From Luminiphilus sp. (GTDB lineage: Bacteria > Pseudomonadota > Gammaproteobacteria > Pseudomonadales > Halieaceae), in contig JAHEJH010000044.1 of NCBI GenBank assembly GCA_024638905.1, positions 1 to 6,872 on the forward strand: DNA of 6,872 nt, read 5' to 3'. Shown here piece after piece: positions 1 through 5,319 of the stretch. A program made the translations under genes and the position numbers. The stretch's first letter is position 1. Every line of letters begins with the position of its first letter. Below the pieces are notes generated by a model that made no database searches, was not told the DNA's origin, and saw only the letters and a program-made list of their open reading frames with translations.

Positions 1-669
1 CTCGGCCTCTGCCATCGAGTCCTTGATGCGCAGTAGTTCTTCCTCCAGCCAGTCCTCTTCACCCAGCGCGTCGATCTCAGCCGCCAGGTTAGAAGCAGTA
101 TCGCGCCCCAGATCCATGGCCTGCAATTCCCCTTCGAGGTTATCGACCTTGCGCTCGAAACGCTCAAACTTCGCGAAGGCATTATCCAACTCGTCGCGCT
201 GAACCTGCTTTTTCACCTGCACTCGGGAACTGACCGTCTTGGCGCGCAGCAAAATGGTTTTCTGCTTGGCCTTGGCGTCATCCAGTTTTTGCTGCAGTTG
301 GCCGATCTCTTCATTGAGCTGGCCAATATGTTCGCCGGAGGCCATCAACTCATCTTCGACCACTCTCAGCGTGTCTTCCACTGCGCGGCGCTCCTGCAGT
401 GCTGCCTTGGCCAGATCGTCACGACCCTTTGAGACCGCCAACTTGGCTTTCTCTTCCCAGGCGGTCACCTCAGCGGCGATCCGATCGCGTCGTCGCGACG
501 CGGTTTTCTGCTCGGCGATAACTCGCGCTGACGCACTTCGTACCTCAACCAGCGTGTCTTCCATTTCCTGAATAATCAGGCGAATCATCTTTTCCGGATC
601 TTCGGCGCTGTCACACAGCGCATTCAAGTTGGAATTCACGATATCCGATATTCTTGAAAAAATGCCCAT
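1..669 (-). CDS. pspA: Phage shock protein A (PspA/IM30 family), 3' end cut by window edge
   Basis: PspA is a peripheral inner-membrane protein that senses and repairs membrane damage; in the resting state it binds and inhibits PspF. The 223 codons visible read through without a stop. The N-terminus MGIFSRISDIVNSNLNAL is the family's membrane-binding amphipathic helix (about residues 2-19), followed by the conserved D24-P25 and then IRLIIQEMEDTLVEVRS, nearly identical to E. coli PspA. The rest is charged, heptad-like coiled coil rich in Glu, Lys, Arg and Ala. E. coli PspA has 222 residues, so probably only a short C-terminal tail is missing. The ATG at 669 has a good AGGAG site at 676-680, 6 nt upstream. 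It is the third gene of a minus-strand operon, 13 nt after the lipoprotein gene, and should be driven by the sigma-54 promoter near 1212. Any pspB or pspC would lie outside the window. The identification is firm. Confidence 0.96.
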   Translation of the reverse strand, partial: MGIFSRISDIVNSNLNALCDSAEDPEKMIRLIIQEMEDTLVEVRSASARVIAEQKTASRRRDRIAAEVTAWEEKAKLAVSKGRDDLAKAALQERRAVEDTLRVVEDELMASGEHIGQLNEEIGQLQQKLDDAKAKQKTILLRAKTVSSRVQVKKQVQRDELDNAFAKFERFERKVDNLEGELQAMDLGRDTASNLAAEIDALGEEDWLEEELLRIKDSMAEAE

Positions 670-682
670 GTCACTCTCCTCG

Positions 683-925
683 TTATACGATTTCGGTGCC
701 TGCTCGCTCCGCCAACTCAGCGCAGTCGAGCGCTGCGAGCTCAGGCGACACATCGCCTGCCTCGCGCTTTTCAATACAGAGGGCGTAGTCGCTGGGCGCC
801 TCCTCGCTGACCACAGTCACCATGCCGCACCCCGCCATCAGCAACACACCCGCCACCATCGCACCAATCATCCTGGCTCTGGCAACGCCCGGGTCCCTTT
901 CCATTACCCGCGAATCAACTCGCAT
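683..925 (-). CDS. Small predicted lipoprotein, second gene of the psp operon
   Basis: I do not recognise the family. The 80-residue product has a basic N-region (residues 10-18 include three Arg), a hydrophobic stretch from about 19 to 31, and a lipobox-like LMAGC with the acceptor cysteine at 33. This predicts a signal-peptidase-II-processed lipoprotein with a mature part of only about 48 residues. Residue +2 is Gly, not Asp, which by the usual Lol rule favours the outer membrane. The mature part is acidic and holds two more cysteines (50 and 68) that could form a disulfide. The start at 925 is chosen because AAGGGAG (934-940) lies 8 nt upstream; a longer frame to 973 would overlap the preceding gene much further. 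The gene overlaps the membrane-protein gene by 11 nt, suggesting translational coupling, and ends 13 nt before pspA. Met at lipobox position -3 is less usual than Leu. A role in envelope stress is inferred from context only. Confidence 0.72.
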   Translation of the reverse strand: MRVDSRVMERDPGVARARMIGAMVAGVLLMAGCGMVTVVSEEAPSDYALCIEKREAGDVSPELAALDCAELAERAGTEIV

Positions 926-1136
926 AGCGCGGGCTCCCTTCGGTGTCTGACACGACTTGATCGGACGCCCCATAACGGCCCGCCAGAATCCGGCCCAACC
1001 AATAGGCGCCCTCTACCGAGGCCGTGACGACTCCAAAGGTCGCCGCTGCTCTGGCGGGCCCGGCGAACACCGCCACGGCACTGCAGACAAACAACACGGC
1101 CATGTAAACCAGCGCTCTCTCGTTGACAACATCCAT
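915..1136 (-). CDS. Small single-pass membrane protein, first gene of the psp operon
   Basis: I do not recognise the family. The 73-residue product has one clear hydrophobic segment (about residues 9-26, Leu/Val/Ala/Phe rich), then GPARAAA and a weaker, partly amphipathic stretch (33-52) ending in Arg-rich and then polar residues. It could be an inner-membrane protein, or the ARA-A motif near residues 28-31 could be a signal-peptidase-I site. It is about the size of PspB or PspD but I see no specific likeness. The ATG at 1136 is preferred because GGAGAG (1142-1147) lies 5 nt upstream. An in-frame ATG at 1157 would add seven residues (MKQRRDE) and has a weaker upstream AGGGAAG. A TTG at 1205 can be excluded because it lies upstream of the predicted transcript start at about 1201. 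As the first gene after the sigma-54 promoter it should be strongly induced by PspF. Confidence 0.72.
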   Translation of the reverse strand: MDVVNERALVYMAVLFVCSAVAVFAGPARAAATFGVVTASVEGAYWLGRILAGRYGASDQVVSDTEGSPRYAS

Positions 1137-1211
1137 TTCATCTCTCCGTTGTTTCATGATGACTTGCTTCCCTGTCTCGTCAGGCTGTTTGCGCCTGCAC
1201 ACCAAGATAGT

Positions 1212-1227
1212 AGCGAAGGATGTGCCA
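1212..1227 (-). promoter_or_regulatory. Sigma-54 (-24/-12) promoter of the psp operon
   Basis: Read on the minus strand the element is TGGCACATCCTTCGCT. It fits the sigma-54 consensus TGGCACG-N4-TTGCW, with GG at -25/-24 and GC at -13/-12 in exact spacing; the mismatches are A for G at the end of the -24 block and C for T in the -12 block. Transcription would start near 1201, giving leaders of about 45 to 65 nt before the candidate start codons of the first gene. The neighbouring gene encodes PspF, a sigma-54 activator, which strongly supports the call. Confidence 0.88.
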
Positions 1228-1246
1228 AATTAATTTTAGGTCACAA

Positions 1247-1259
1247 TATCAGTTGGTTA
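1247..1259. promoter_or_regulatory. Predicted IHF binding site
   Basis: TATCAGTTGGTTA matches the IHF core consensus WATCARNNNNTTR at every defined position, within an AT-rich stretch. It sits at about -46 to -58 relative to the predicted sigma-54 start. That is between the promoter and the putative PspF sites, where IHF bends DNA in the E. coli psp control region to bring the activator to RNA polymerase. The consensus is short, so placement is the main support. Confidence 0.68.
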
Positions 1260-1290
1260 GTCATGTGTTGCAGCCGCCAAAAATCATATA

Positions 1291-1320
1291 TAGGTTATTT
1301 TAGCCTTATAAAATAGCCTA
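1291..1320. promoter_or_regulatory. Palindromic upstream activating sequence, probable PspF binding site
   Basis: TAGGTTATTTTA (1291-1302) and TAAAATAGCCTA (1309-1320) form an inverted repeat complementary at 11 of 12 positions around a 6-nt spacer. A second overlapping pair, TTTTAG (1298-1303) and CTAAAA (1318-1323), shares the region, and TAGCCT occurs twice as a direct repeat 13 nt apart. The centre lies about 104 bp upstream of the predicted psp start, a typical distance for a sigma-54 activator site. It is also only about 30-60 bp before the pspF start codon, so binding could repress pspF as it does in E. coli. A weak -10-like TAAAAT for pspF (1309-1314) lies inside the right arm. Confidence 0.7.
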
Positions 1321-1323
1321 AAA

Positions 1324-1348
1324 CACCTTTATAGGTGTATATTTCACC
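1324..1348 (+). repeat. Two overlapping, mutually exclusive inverted repeats at the pspF start
   Basis: CACCT (1324-1328) can pair with AGGTG (1333-1337) around a TTAT loop. GGTG (1334-1337) can instead pair with CACC (1345-1348) around a 7-nt loop. The second helix ends one base before the pspF ATG at 1350, and the shared AGGTG strand is the only Shine-Dalgarno-like sequence there. This could be a weak operator or an RNA element that limits pspF translation. Arms of 4-5 bp in AT-rich DNA may also be chance. Confidence 0.35.
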
Positions 1349-1349
1349 C

Positions 1350-2390
1350 ATGCAATCACAAGCACCGAATATCATTGGCGAGTCCCCTCAGCTCGCCGCC
1401 GCACTGGACCACATCTCCAGACTGGCGGCCATTGACCGCTCTGTCTTGATCATTGGGGAGCGGGGAACGGGTAAGGAATTGGCTGCGGAGCGTCTTCATT
1501 ACCTCTCACCCCGCTGGGACCAGACCTTCACGAAAATCAACTGCAGCGCCATCGCTGAAACCCTGCTGGAGAGTGAACTGTTTGGGCACGAGGCCGGGGC
1601 CTTTACTGGGGCAACAAAGCAGCATGTCGGGCGCTTCGAGCTGACCGATGGCGGCACACTGTTTCTTGATGAACTCGCCACCATGTCACTGCGTCTGCAA
1701 GAAAAACTGTTGCGGGTGATTGAATACGGCGAGTTTGAGCGGGTTGGCGGCCAAAAAACCCTACAGGTCGATGTCAGGTTGGTGGCGGCCACCAACGCCG
1801 ATCTGCCCTCCCTGGCCGACGAGGGCCTTTTCCGCTGGGATTTGCTCGATCGACTGAGCTTTGACGTGGTGGCTCTGCCTGCGCTGAGAGAGCGCGAGGA
1901 CGATCTCTATGAATTAGCGCAGCATTTCAGCATCCGGATGTGCCGTGAGCTGGGCTGGGATTACTTTCCGGGTTTTAGCGACGCTGCAATCCAGCAGCTC
2001 AGCGCCCATCACTGGCCGGGCAATATCCGCGAACTTAAAAACGTCGTCGAGCGATCCCTGTTCAGAACCACTGACCCAGAGCGCCCGATCAAGACGATCG
2101 TGATTGACCCTTTTTCTTTCGCATCAGAGGCCAGCGCGACGCAGTTCGACAGGTCAGAGCAGGCTGAGGCAACGAGCTCAATCGAAGAGGCGCCCGATTG
2201 GCCCGTATCCCTTAAGGATTTGCTGCGTGAGACGGAACTCGATTGGCTTCAACGTGCACTAACCGCCTGCGACCAGCGACAGAATGAAGCCGCGAAACTG
2301 CTGGGCTTGTCTTACGACCAGATGCGCGCACTGATGCGCAAGCATCATCAGACCACCCGGCCGGGCCGGCGAAAAAAAAGGCAAAAGTAA
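1350..2390 (+). CDS. pspF: PspF, sigma-54-dependent activator of the phage-shock operon
   Basis: PspF is a cytoplasmic AAA+ ATPase that remodels sigma-54 RNA polymerase at the psp promoter and is held inactive by PspA. Visible motifs, numbered from the ATG at 1350, are Walker A GERGTGKE (36-43), the sigma-54-contacting GAFTGA loop (83-88), Walker B GGTLFLDE (101-108), sensor I near ATNADL (147-152), and arginine fingers R162 and R168. A Fis-type helix-turn-helix follows at about 303-334. As in E. coli PspF there is no N-terminal receiver domain. W56, which in E. coli is needed for PspA inhibition, is kept. The product has 346 residues (E. coli 325); the extra length is a longer linker (about 255-285) and a basic tail ending RRKKRQK. 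The ATG gives an N-terminus like the E. coli protein; an in-frame GTG at 1335 would add five residues and has no upstream ribosome site. Spacing to the AGGTG at 1333-1337 is long (12 nt), so translation may be weak, fitting a low-abundance regulator. Confidence 0.96.
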   Translation: MQSQAPNIIGESPQLAAALDHISRLAAIDRSVLIIGERGTGKELAAERLHYLSPRWDQTFTKINCSAIAETLLESELFGHEAGAFTGATKQHVGRFELTDGGTLFLDELATMSLRLQEKLLRVIEYGEFERVGGQKTLQVDVRLVAATNADLPSLADEGLFRWDLLDRLSFDVVALPALREREDDLYELAQHFSIRMCRELGWDYFPGFSDAAIQQLSAHHWPGNIRELKNVVERSLFRTTDPERPIKTIVIDPFSFASEASATQFDRSEQAEATSSIEEAPDWPVSLKDLLRETELDWLQRALTACDQRQNEAAKLLGLSYDQMRALMRKHHQTTRPGRRKKRQK

Positions 2391-2427
2391 GTCGAGATTC
2401 CGGCCCACACCTCTGCGGAAGTAGCCT

Positions 2428-3543
2428 CTATTCCCCGGAGCGCGCTGCCATCACCGCGCGATAAACATTCACATTGCCCTGCGCCATCGCGGAGAGTGAA
2501 AACGCAGCGAGCATGCGCTCTCGTCCCTTGGCGCCATAAGCCTCGGCTCGCTCGGGGTCTGCGAGCAAGCTCTCGATGGCCGTCGTGAGCACCCCGACAT
2601 CACCCGGCGCCACCAGCAAGCCCGTTTGCTGATCAATCACCGCCTCGGGCATGCCGCCGGCATCACAGGCGATCACAGCGATACCCGCGGAGGCGGCCTG
2701 CAATAACACCACACCAAGACCCTCGGTTCGCGCCGGATGCACCAGAAAATCGAGACTCGGCAAGACGTGCTCAAGATCCTCGACAAACCCTACAAGCTGA
2801 ACATGCCGACCCAGATCGAGGGTGCGAATTTGCTCCCTGATCGCTGACTCCGATGGCCCCTTGCCCATTACCAGCACCTGCAAAGTAGGCCACCTTGGGA
2901 CCAAATCAGACAAGGCCTCCAGTAAGACGTCATGACCTTTTCGCGGAATCAGCTGGGCGGCAATACCGATCACCCTTGCGTCCTCAGGCAGATCAAAGCG
3001 TGAAACCAGGCCCGCTTTGTCTGCAGGTTGCTGAAAGCGCTCCCAATCCACCGCGCTGCGAACGCAGGACACCTTGCCTGGGGGCAACCCGTCAGCAATC
3101 AGAATCTCGCGAATCCCTTCAGAAATCGCGATCACGTGATCGTAAAGCCGGTATTTGGCGGCAACTGCCCAAGCACGTTCGTGGTTATCAACGCGTCGAG
3201 ACAGGACGCAGGGCAAACCGAGTTTGCGCGCCGCCAGCCCACCCCAGACATCCGCACCGCGTCGGGAATGCACGTGTACCAGATCAACCTGATGCCGGGT
3301 CAATATCTCCCCGATGCGTTTTGTCGCGCGCCAGTCAAGATCGCCGCGATAGGGAATGGCCTCAACCTCGATGCCGGCCACCTGCGCTGCCTCTCCGACC
3401 GCCGAATGCTCAGGACAAATCAGCACTGAGCGGGCTTCCGTCTTGGACAGCTCCCCGAGCAGATACAACACTTGCTGGGCGCCGCCGTAAAGGTGTGCAC
3501 CCAACTCAATATGGGCGACGCACAAAGACTTCATATCACTCAT
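2428..3543 (-). CDS. Glycosyltransferase, GT4-type (GT-B fold)
   Basis: The 371-residue product has the length and layout of a GT4 retaining glycosyltransferase that moves a sugar from a nucleotide-sugar donor to a lipid, LPS or polysaccharide acceptor at the cytoplasmic side of the inner membrane. The N-terminal acceptor domain shows the glycine-rich Y-GGAQQ loop (19-24) and HVHSRRGADVW (90-100). The donor domain has R201-K202 (PRKG) after the IGIAAQL strand, a GFVEDL segment (252-257), and the signature HPARTEGLGVVLLQA (269-283). In that signature the usual E-x7-E pair is E274 and Q282. GGMPE (296-300) and TGLLVAPGD (307-315) follow as expected. The start is uncertain: ATG 3543 and ATG 3534 both lack a good ribosome site. 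The gene begins 50 nt after the aminotransferase on the same strand and converges on pspF with a 37-nt gap and no clear terminator. No other sugar genes are visible, so acceptor and donor cannot be named. Confidence 0.88.
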   Translation of the reverse strand: MSDMKSLCVAHIELGAHLYGGAQQVLYLLGELSKTEARSVLICPEHSAVGEAAQVAGIEVEAIPYRGDLDWRATKRIGEILTRHQVDLVHVHSRRGADVWGGLAARKLGLPCVLSRRVDNHERAWAVAAKYRLYDHVIAISEGIREILIADGLPPGKVSCVRSAVDWERFQQPADKAGLVSRFDLPEDARVIGIAAQLIPRKGHDVLLEALSDLVPRWPTLQVLVMGKGPSESAIREQIRTLDLGRHVQLVGFVEDLEHVLPSLDFLVHPARTEGLGVVLLQAASAGIAVIACDAGGMPEAVIDQQTGLLVAPGDVGVLTTAIESLLADPERAEAYGAKGRERMLAAFSLSAMAQGNVNVYRAVMAARSGE

Positions 3544-3593
3544 GGAGACACAGTATGCGCGTTGATCAAGAGAGGCCTATGCCGACACCCGCC

Positions 3594-4937
3594 TCAAGCC
3601 AGCTTTTCGGCAGTCACCCAATCGAGGGTGAGATTTAGCGCGGCGCCAAATTTCTCGATCAACTCATCGACATGAGAGGTCTCAATGATGAGTGGCGGGC
3701 ACACTGCCACCCGATTGCCGCCCAGCGGCCTGATGACGAGGCCGTTATCTTCTGCCGCCTTGGCGCAGAATTGACCGACCTTCATACCATCAAAGGGTTT
3801 CTTGCTCGCCTTGTCGGCCACGAGCTCCACGGCACCGATCATGCCGACGCCAGAGACTTCGCCCACCAGGGGGTGATCTGCAAACTCTTTTAGTCTGGCC
3901 TGCAGGTAATCGCCAACGGTCGCCGCGTGGTCAAAAATCTTGTCGCGCACATAGATGTCGATCACTTTACTTGCCACCGCACAGCCTAGCGGGTGTCCGC
4001 TGTAGGTATACCCATGGCCGAACACGCCGACTTCCGTCGCCGACGCATTAATACAATCTGCGATGTCGCCCTGCACGATTGCGGCCGACACGGGCACATA
4101 AGCCGATGACAGCGCTTTGGCGAGGGTCATCATTTGAGGGCGCATGCTCATTTTGTTTGCGCCAAAGTCCGTACCGAGACGCCCAAAACCGCAGATAACC
4201 TCATCGTCCCAGAGCCAAATGCCGTAGCGGTCGAGTACAGCCTGAATCGCCTCGAAATACCCTTCCGGTGGCACAATGACACCGCCTGCGCCACTGACCG
4301 GCTCAGCGATCATGGCGGCAATCGTTTCTGGCCCTTCGGCCAGAATCAGCGCCTCAAGCTCTTGGGCACGACGGGCGACAAAATCCGCCTCCGATTCGCC
4401 GTCGTTCGCGCCCCGATAGTAATTCGCAGAGCCGGTACGGAGCACGCCCAGCGCCTCAAAGGGCAATTGAAAATGTGCATGATTGGTGGGAATGGCAGTC
4501 AGTGCGGCCGAAGCCAGCGTCACGCCGTGGTAACCCTGCTCCCGGGCAATGACCTTAATGCGATTGGGCTGGCCTGAGGCCTCGGCGTGGTAGCGGATAA
4601 GCTTCAGGAGTGTGTCGTTGGCATCAGAACCCGAGTTGCCCAGAAAGACACGACCATCCTGCATCGGCACCATCGCCGCCAGCTTGTCGGCGAGCTCAAT
4701 GGCAGACGGGTGGGTCTTGCCGCCAAACATGTGGCTGAAGCTCAGCTCTCGCATCTGGCGTTCCGCGGCCTCAATGATCTCCTCGTTGCCGTAGCCCAGC
4801 GCCGTGCACCACAGCCCGGCCATCCCCTCGAGGTAGCGCTTGCCCTGCTTGTCATAAATGTAGGGGCCCTCGGCTCGGGAGACCACCATGGTCTCGGACA
4901 TCGCCGGATTGGTGGTGGGGTAAATCATTGACGTCAT
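3594..4937 (-). CDS. Class III (omega) aminotransferase, polyamine/omega-amino acid:pyruvate type
   Basis: This PLP enzyme moves an amino group from a terminal amine or omega-amino acid to a keto acid such as pyruvate. The 447-residue product has the fold-type I class III motifs: MAGLWC (39-44), the phosphate-binding NSGSDAND (101-108), GYHG with the ring-stacking tyrosine (135-138), WDDEVICGFGR with D245 for the pyridine nitrogen (243-253), the Schiff-base lysine K274 in TLAK, and YTYSGHP (310-316). It also has the C-terminal VGEVSGVGMIGAVELV (358-373), and R403 could flip to bind a carboxylate. The closest likeness I can recall is the SpuC polyamine:pyruvate group; beta-alanine- or taurine-pyruvate transaminases are alternatives, so no symbol is given. 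The ATG at 4937 is chosen because AGGAGG (4945-4950) lies 7 nt upstream; an upstream TTG at 4970 would place that site inside the gene. No transporter or dehydrogenase partner is in view to reveal the substrate. Confidence 0.93.
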   Translation of the reverse strand: MTSMIYPTTNPAMSETMVVSRAEGPYIYDKQGKRYLEGMAGLWCTALGYGNEEIIEAAERQMRELSFSHMFGGKTHPSAIELADKLAAMVPMQDGRVFLGNSGSDANDTLLKLIRYHAEASGQPNRIKVIAREQGYHGVTLASAALTAIPTNHAHFQLPFEALGVLRTGSANYYRGANDGESEADFVARRAQELEALILAEGPETIAAMIAEPVSGAGGVIVPPEGYFEAIQAVLDRYGIWLWDDEVICGFGRLGTDFGANKMSMRPQMMTLAKALSSAYVPVSAAIVQGDIADCINASATEVGVFGHGYTYSGHPLGCAVASKVIDIYVRDKIFDHAATVGDYLQARLKEFADHPLVGEVSGVGMIGAVELVADKASKKPFDGMKVGQFCAKAAEDNGLVIRPLGGNRVAVCPPLIIETSHVDELIEKFGAALNLTLDWVTAEKLA

Positions 4938-4944
4938 CGGGTTC

Positions 4945-4950
4945 CCTCCT
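4945..4950 (-). promoter_or_regulatory. Ribosome binding site that fixes the aminotransferase start
   Basis: On the minus strand a full AGGAGG lies 7 nt before ATG 4937, near-ideal spacing. It argues against the in-frame TTG at 4970 and against the second ATG three codons further in. Confidence 0.85.
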
Positions 4951-5139
4951 GCTACCTTTCTCTGGGGCAATCTTCAGTGCTCAAAGTGTATCGACTCAAG
5001 CCAGCACCCACTACTCCCCACTGGTGGTAATACCCAAATCACCCGCTATCGCTGCGGCCGGACTGATGGGCGGGGCGGAACGCACAAGAGACTGGCTAGC
5101 ACCGCCAACCGCAGGCCCACCAAGCAGCGCGGCGCTCCC

Positions 5140-5313
5140 TCAGGTGGCTTTGGTTTTTTCCTTGCCGCAGCGCGCGCAGCGAAAACGGGTAATCAGTTCG
5201 CCACGATGAACGGCAAAGGGGTCGCTGTTGACCGGGCGCCACTTGTGATGCCCGTTTCGACAGAGTGTCTGGCTTGGTTTTTGTGGCTTCTCAAAACGCA
5301 GGATATCTGCCAT
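5140..5313 (-). CDS. 57-aa zinc-ribbon-like protein downstream of glpK
   Basis: A short open frame starting MADILRFEKPQKPSQ carries one cysteine in TLCRNGHHKW (C18, with H22 and H23) and a CARCGK knuckle (C46 and C49) near the C-terminus. Together these could supply a Cys3His zinc site. The product ends in a basic tail (KEKTKAT). The pattern, an N-terminal ILRF start, LCR-GHHKW, and a closing RCARCG motif, resembles a small conserved hypothetical family I associate with Pseudomonas-like gammaproteobacteria, but I know no assigned function. The ATG at 5313 comes only 6 nt after the glpK stop, so the two are probably cotranscribed and perhaps translationally coupled; AGCAGG at the very end of glpK could serve as its ribosome site. 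It might bind nucleic acid or simply be a small structural zinc protein; neither can be decided here. Confidence 0.78.
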   Translation of the reverse strand: MADILRFEKPQKPSQTLCRNGHHKWRPVNSDPFAVHRGELITRFRCARCGKEKTKAT

Positions 5314-5319
5314 GAGGCT

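Noticed and set aside
926..973. Longer lipoprotein frame starting at 973
   Set aside because: It would overlap the preceding gene by 59 nt and add 16 residues before the signal peptide; ATG 925 has AAGGGAG at ideal spacing.
1137..1205. TTG start at 1205 giving a 96-aa version of the first psp-operon protein
   Set aside because: It lies upstream of the transcript start predicted from the sigma-54 element (about 1201), and good in-frame ATGs with ribosome sites follow.
1254..1272. Sigma-54-like TTGG...TTGCA on the plus strand in front of pspF
   Set aside because: The GG and GC dinucleotides are 3 nt too far apart for a -24/-12 promoter.
629..1316. Plus-strand open frames opposite the psp operon
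   Set aside because: They are antisense to clear minus-strand genes, and their products are His/Arg/Pro-rich without family features.
2355..2382. GC-rich hairpin (CCGGC/GCCGG) next to an A-run at the end of pspF, as a terminator
   Set aside because: For the plus strand the hairpin is followed by A, not T; for the minus strand the T-run comes before the hairpin. It also lies inside the pspF coding region.
2398..2420. TTCCG/CGGAA inverted repeat between pspF and the glycosyltransferase
   Set aside because: A 5-bp stem with a 13-nt loop and no T-tract is too weak to call a terminator.
2895..3675. Plus-strand frames opposite the glycosyltransferase and aminotransferase
   Set aside because: Typical shadow frames of GC-rich genes: Arg/Pro/Ser-rich with no domain or ribosome site.
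4938..5139. The 202-nt gap between the zinc-ribbon gene and the aminotransferase as a hidden gene, riboswitch or promoter
   Set aside because: I see no open frame with a ribosome site, no clear hairpin plus T-tract, and only a weak -10-like TACACT without a matching -35; nothing is firm enough to list.
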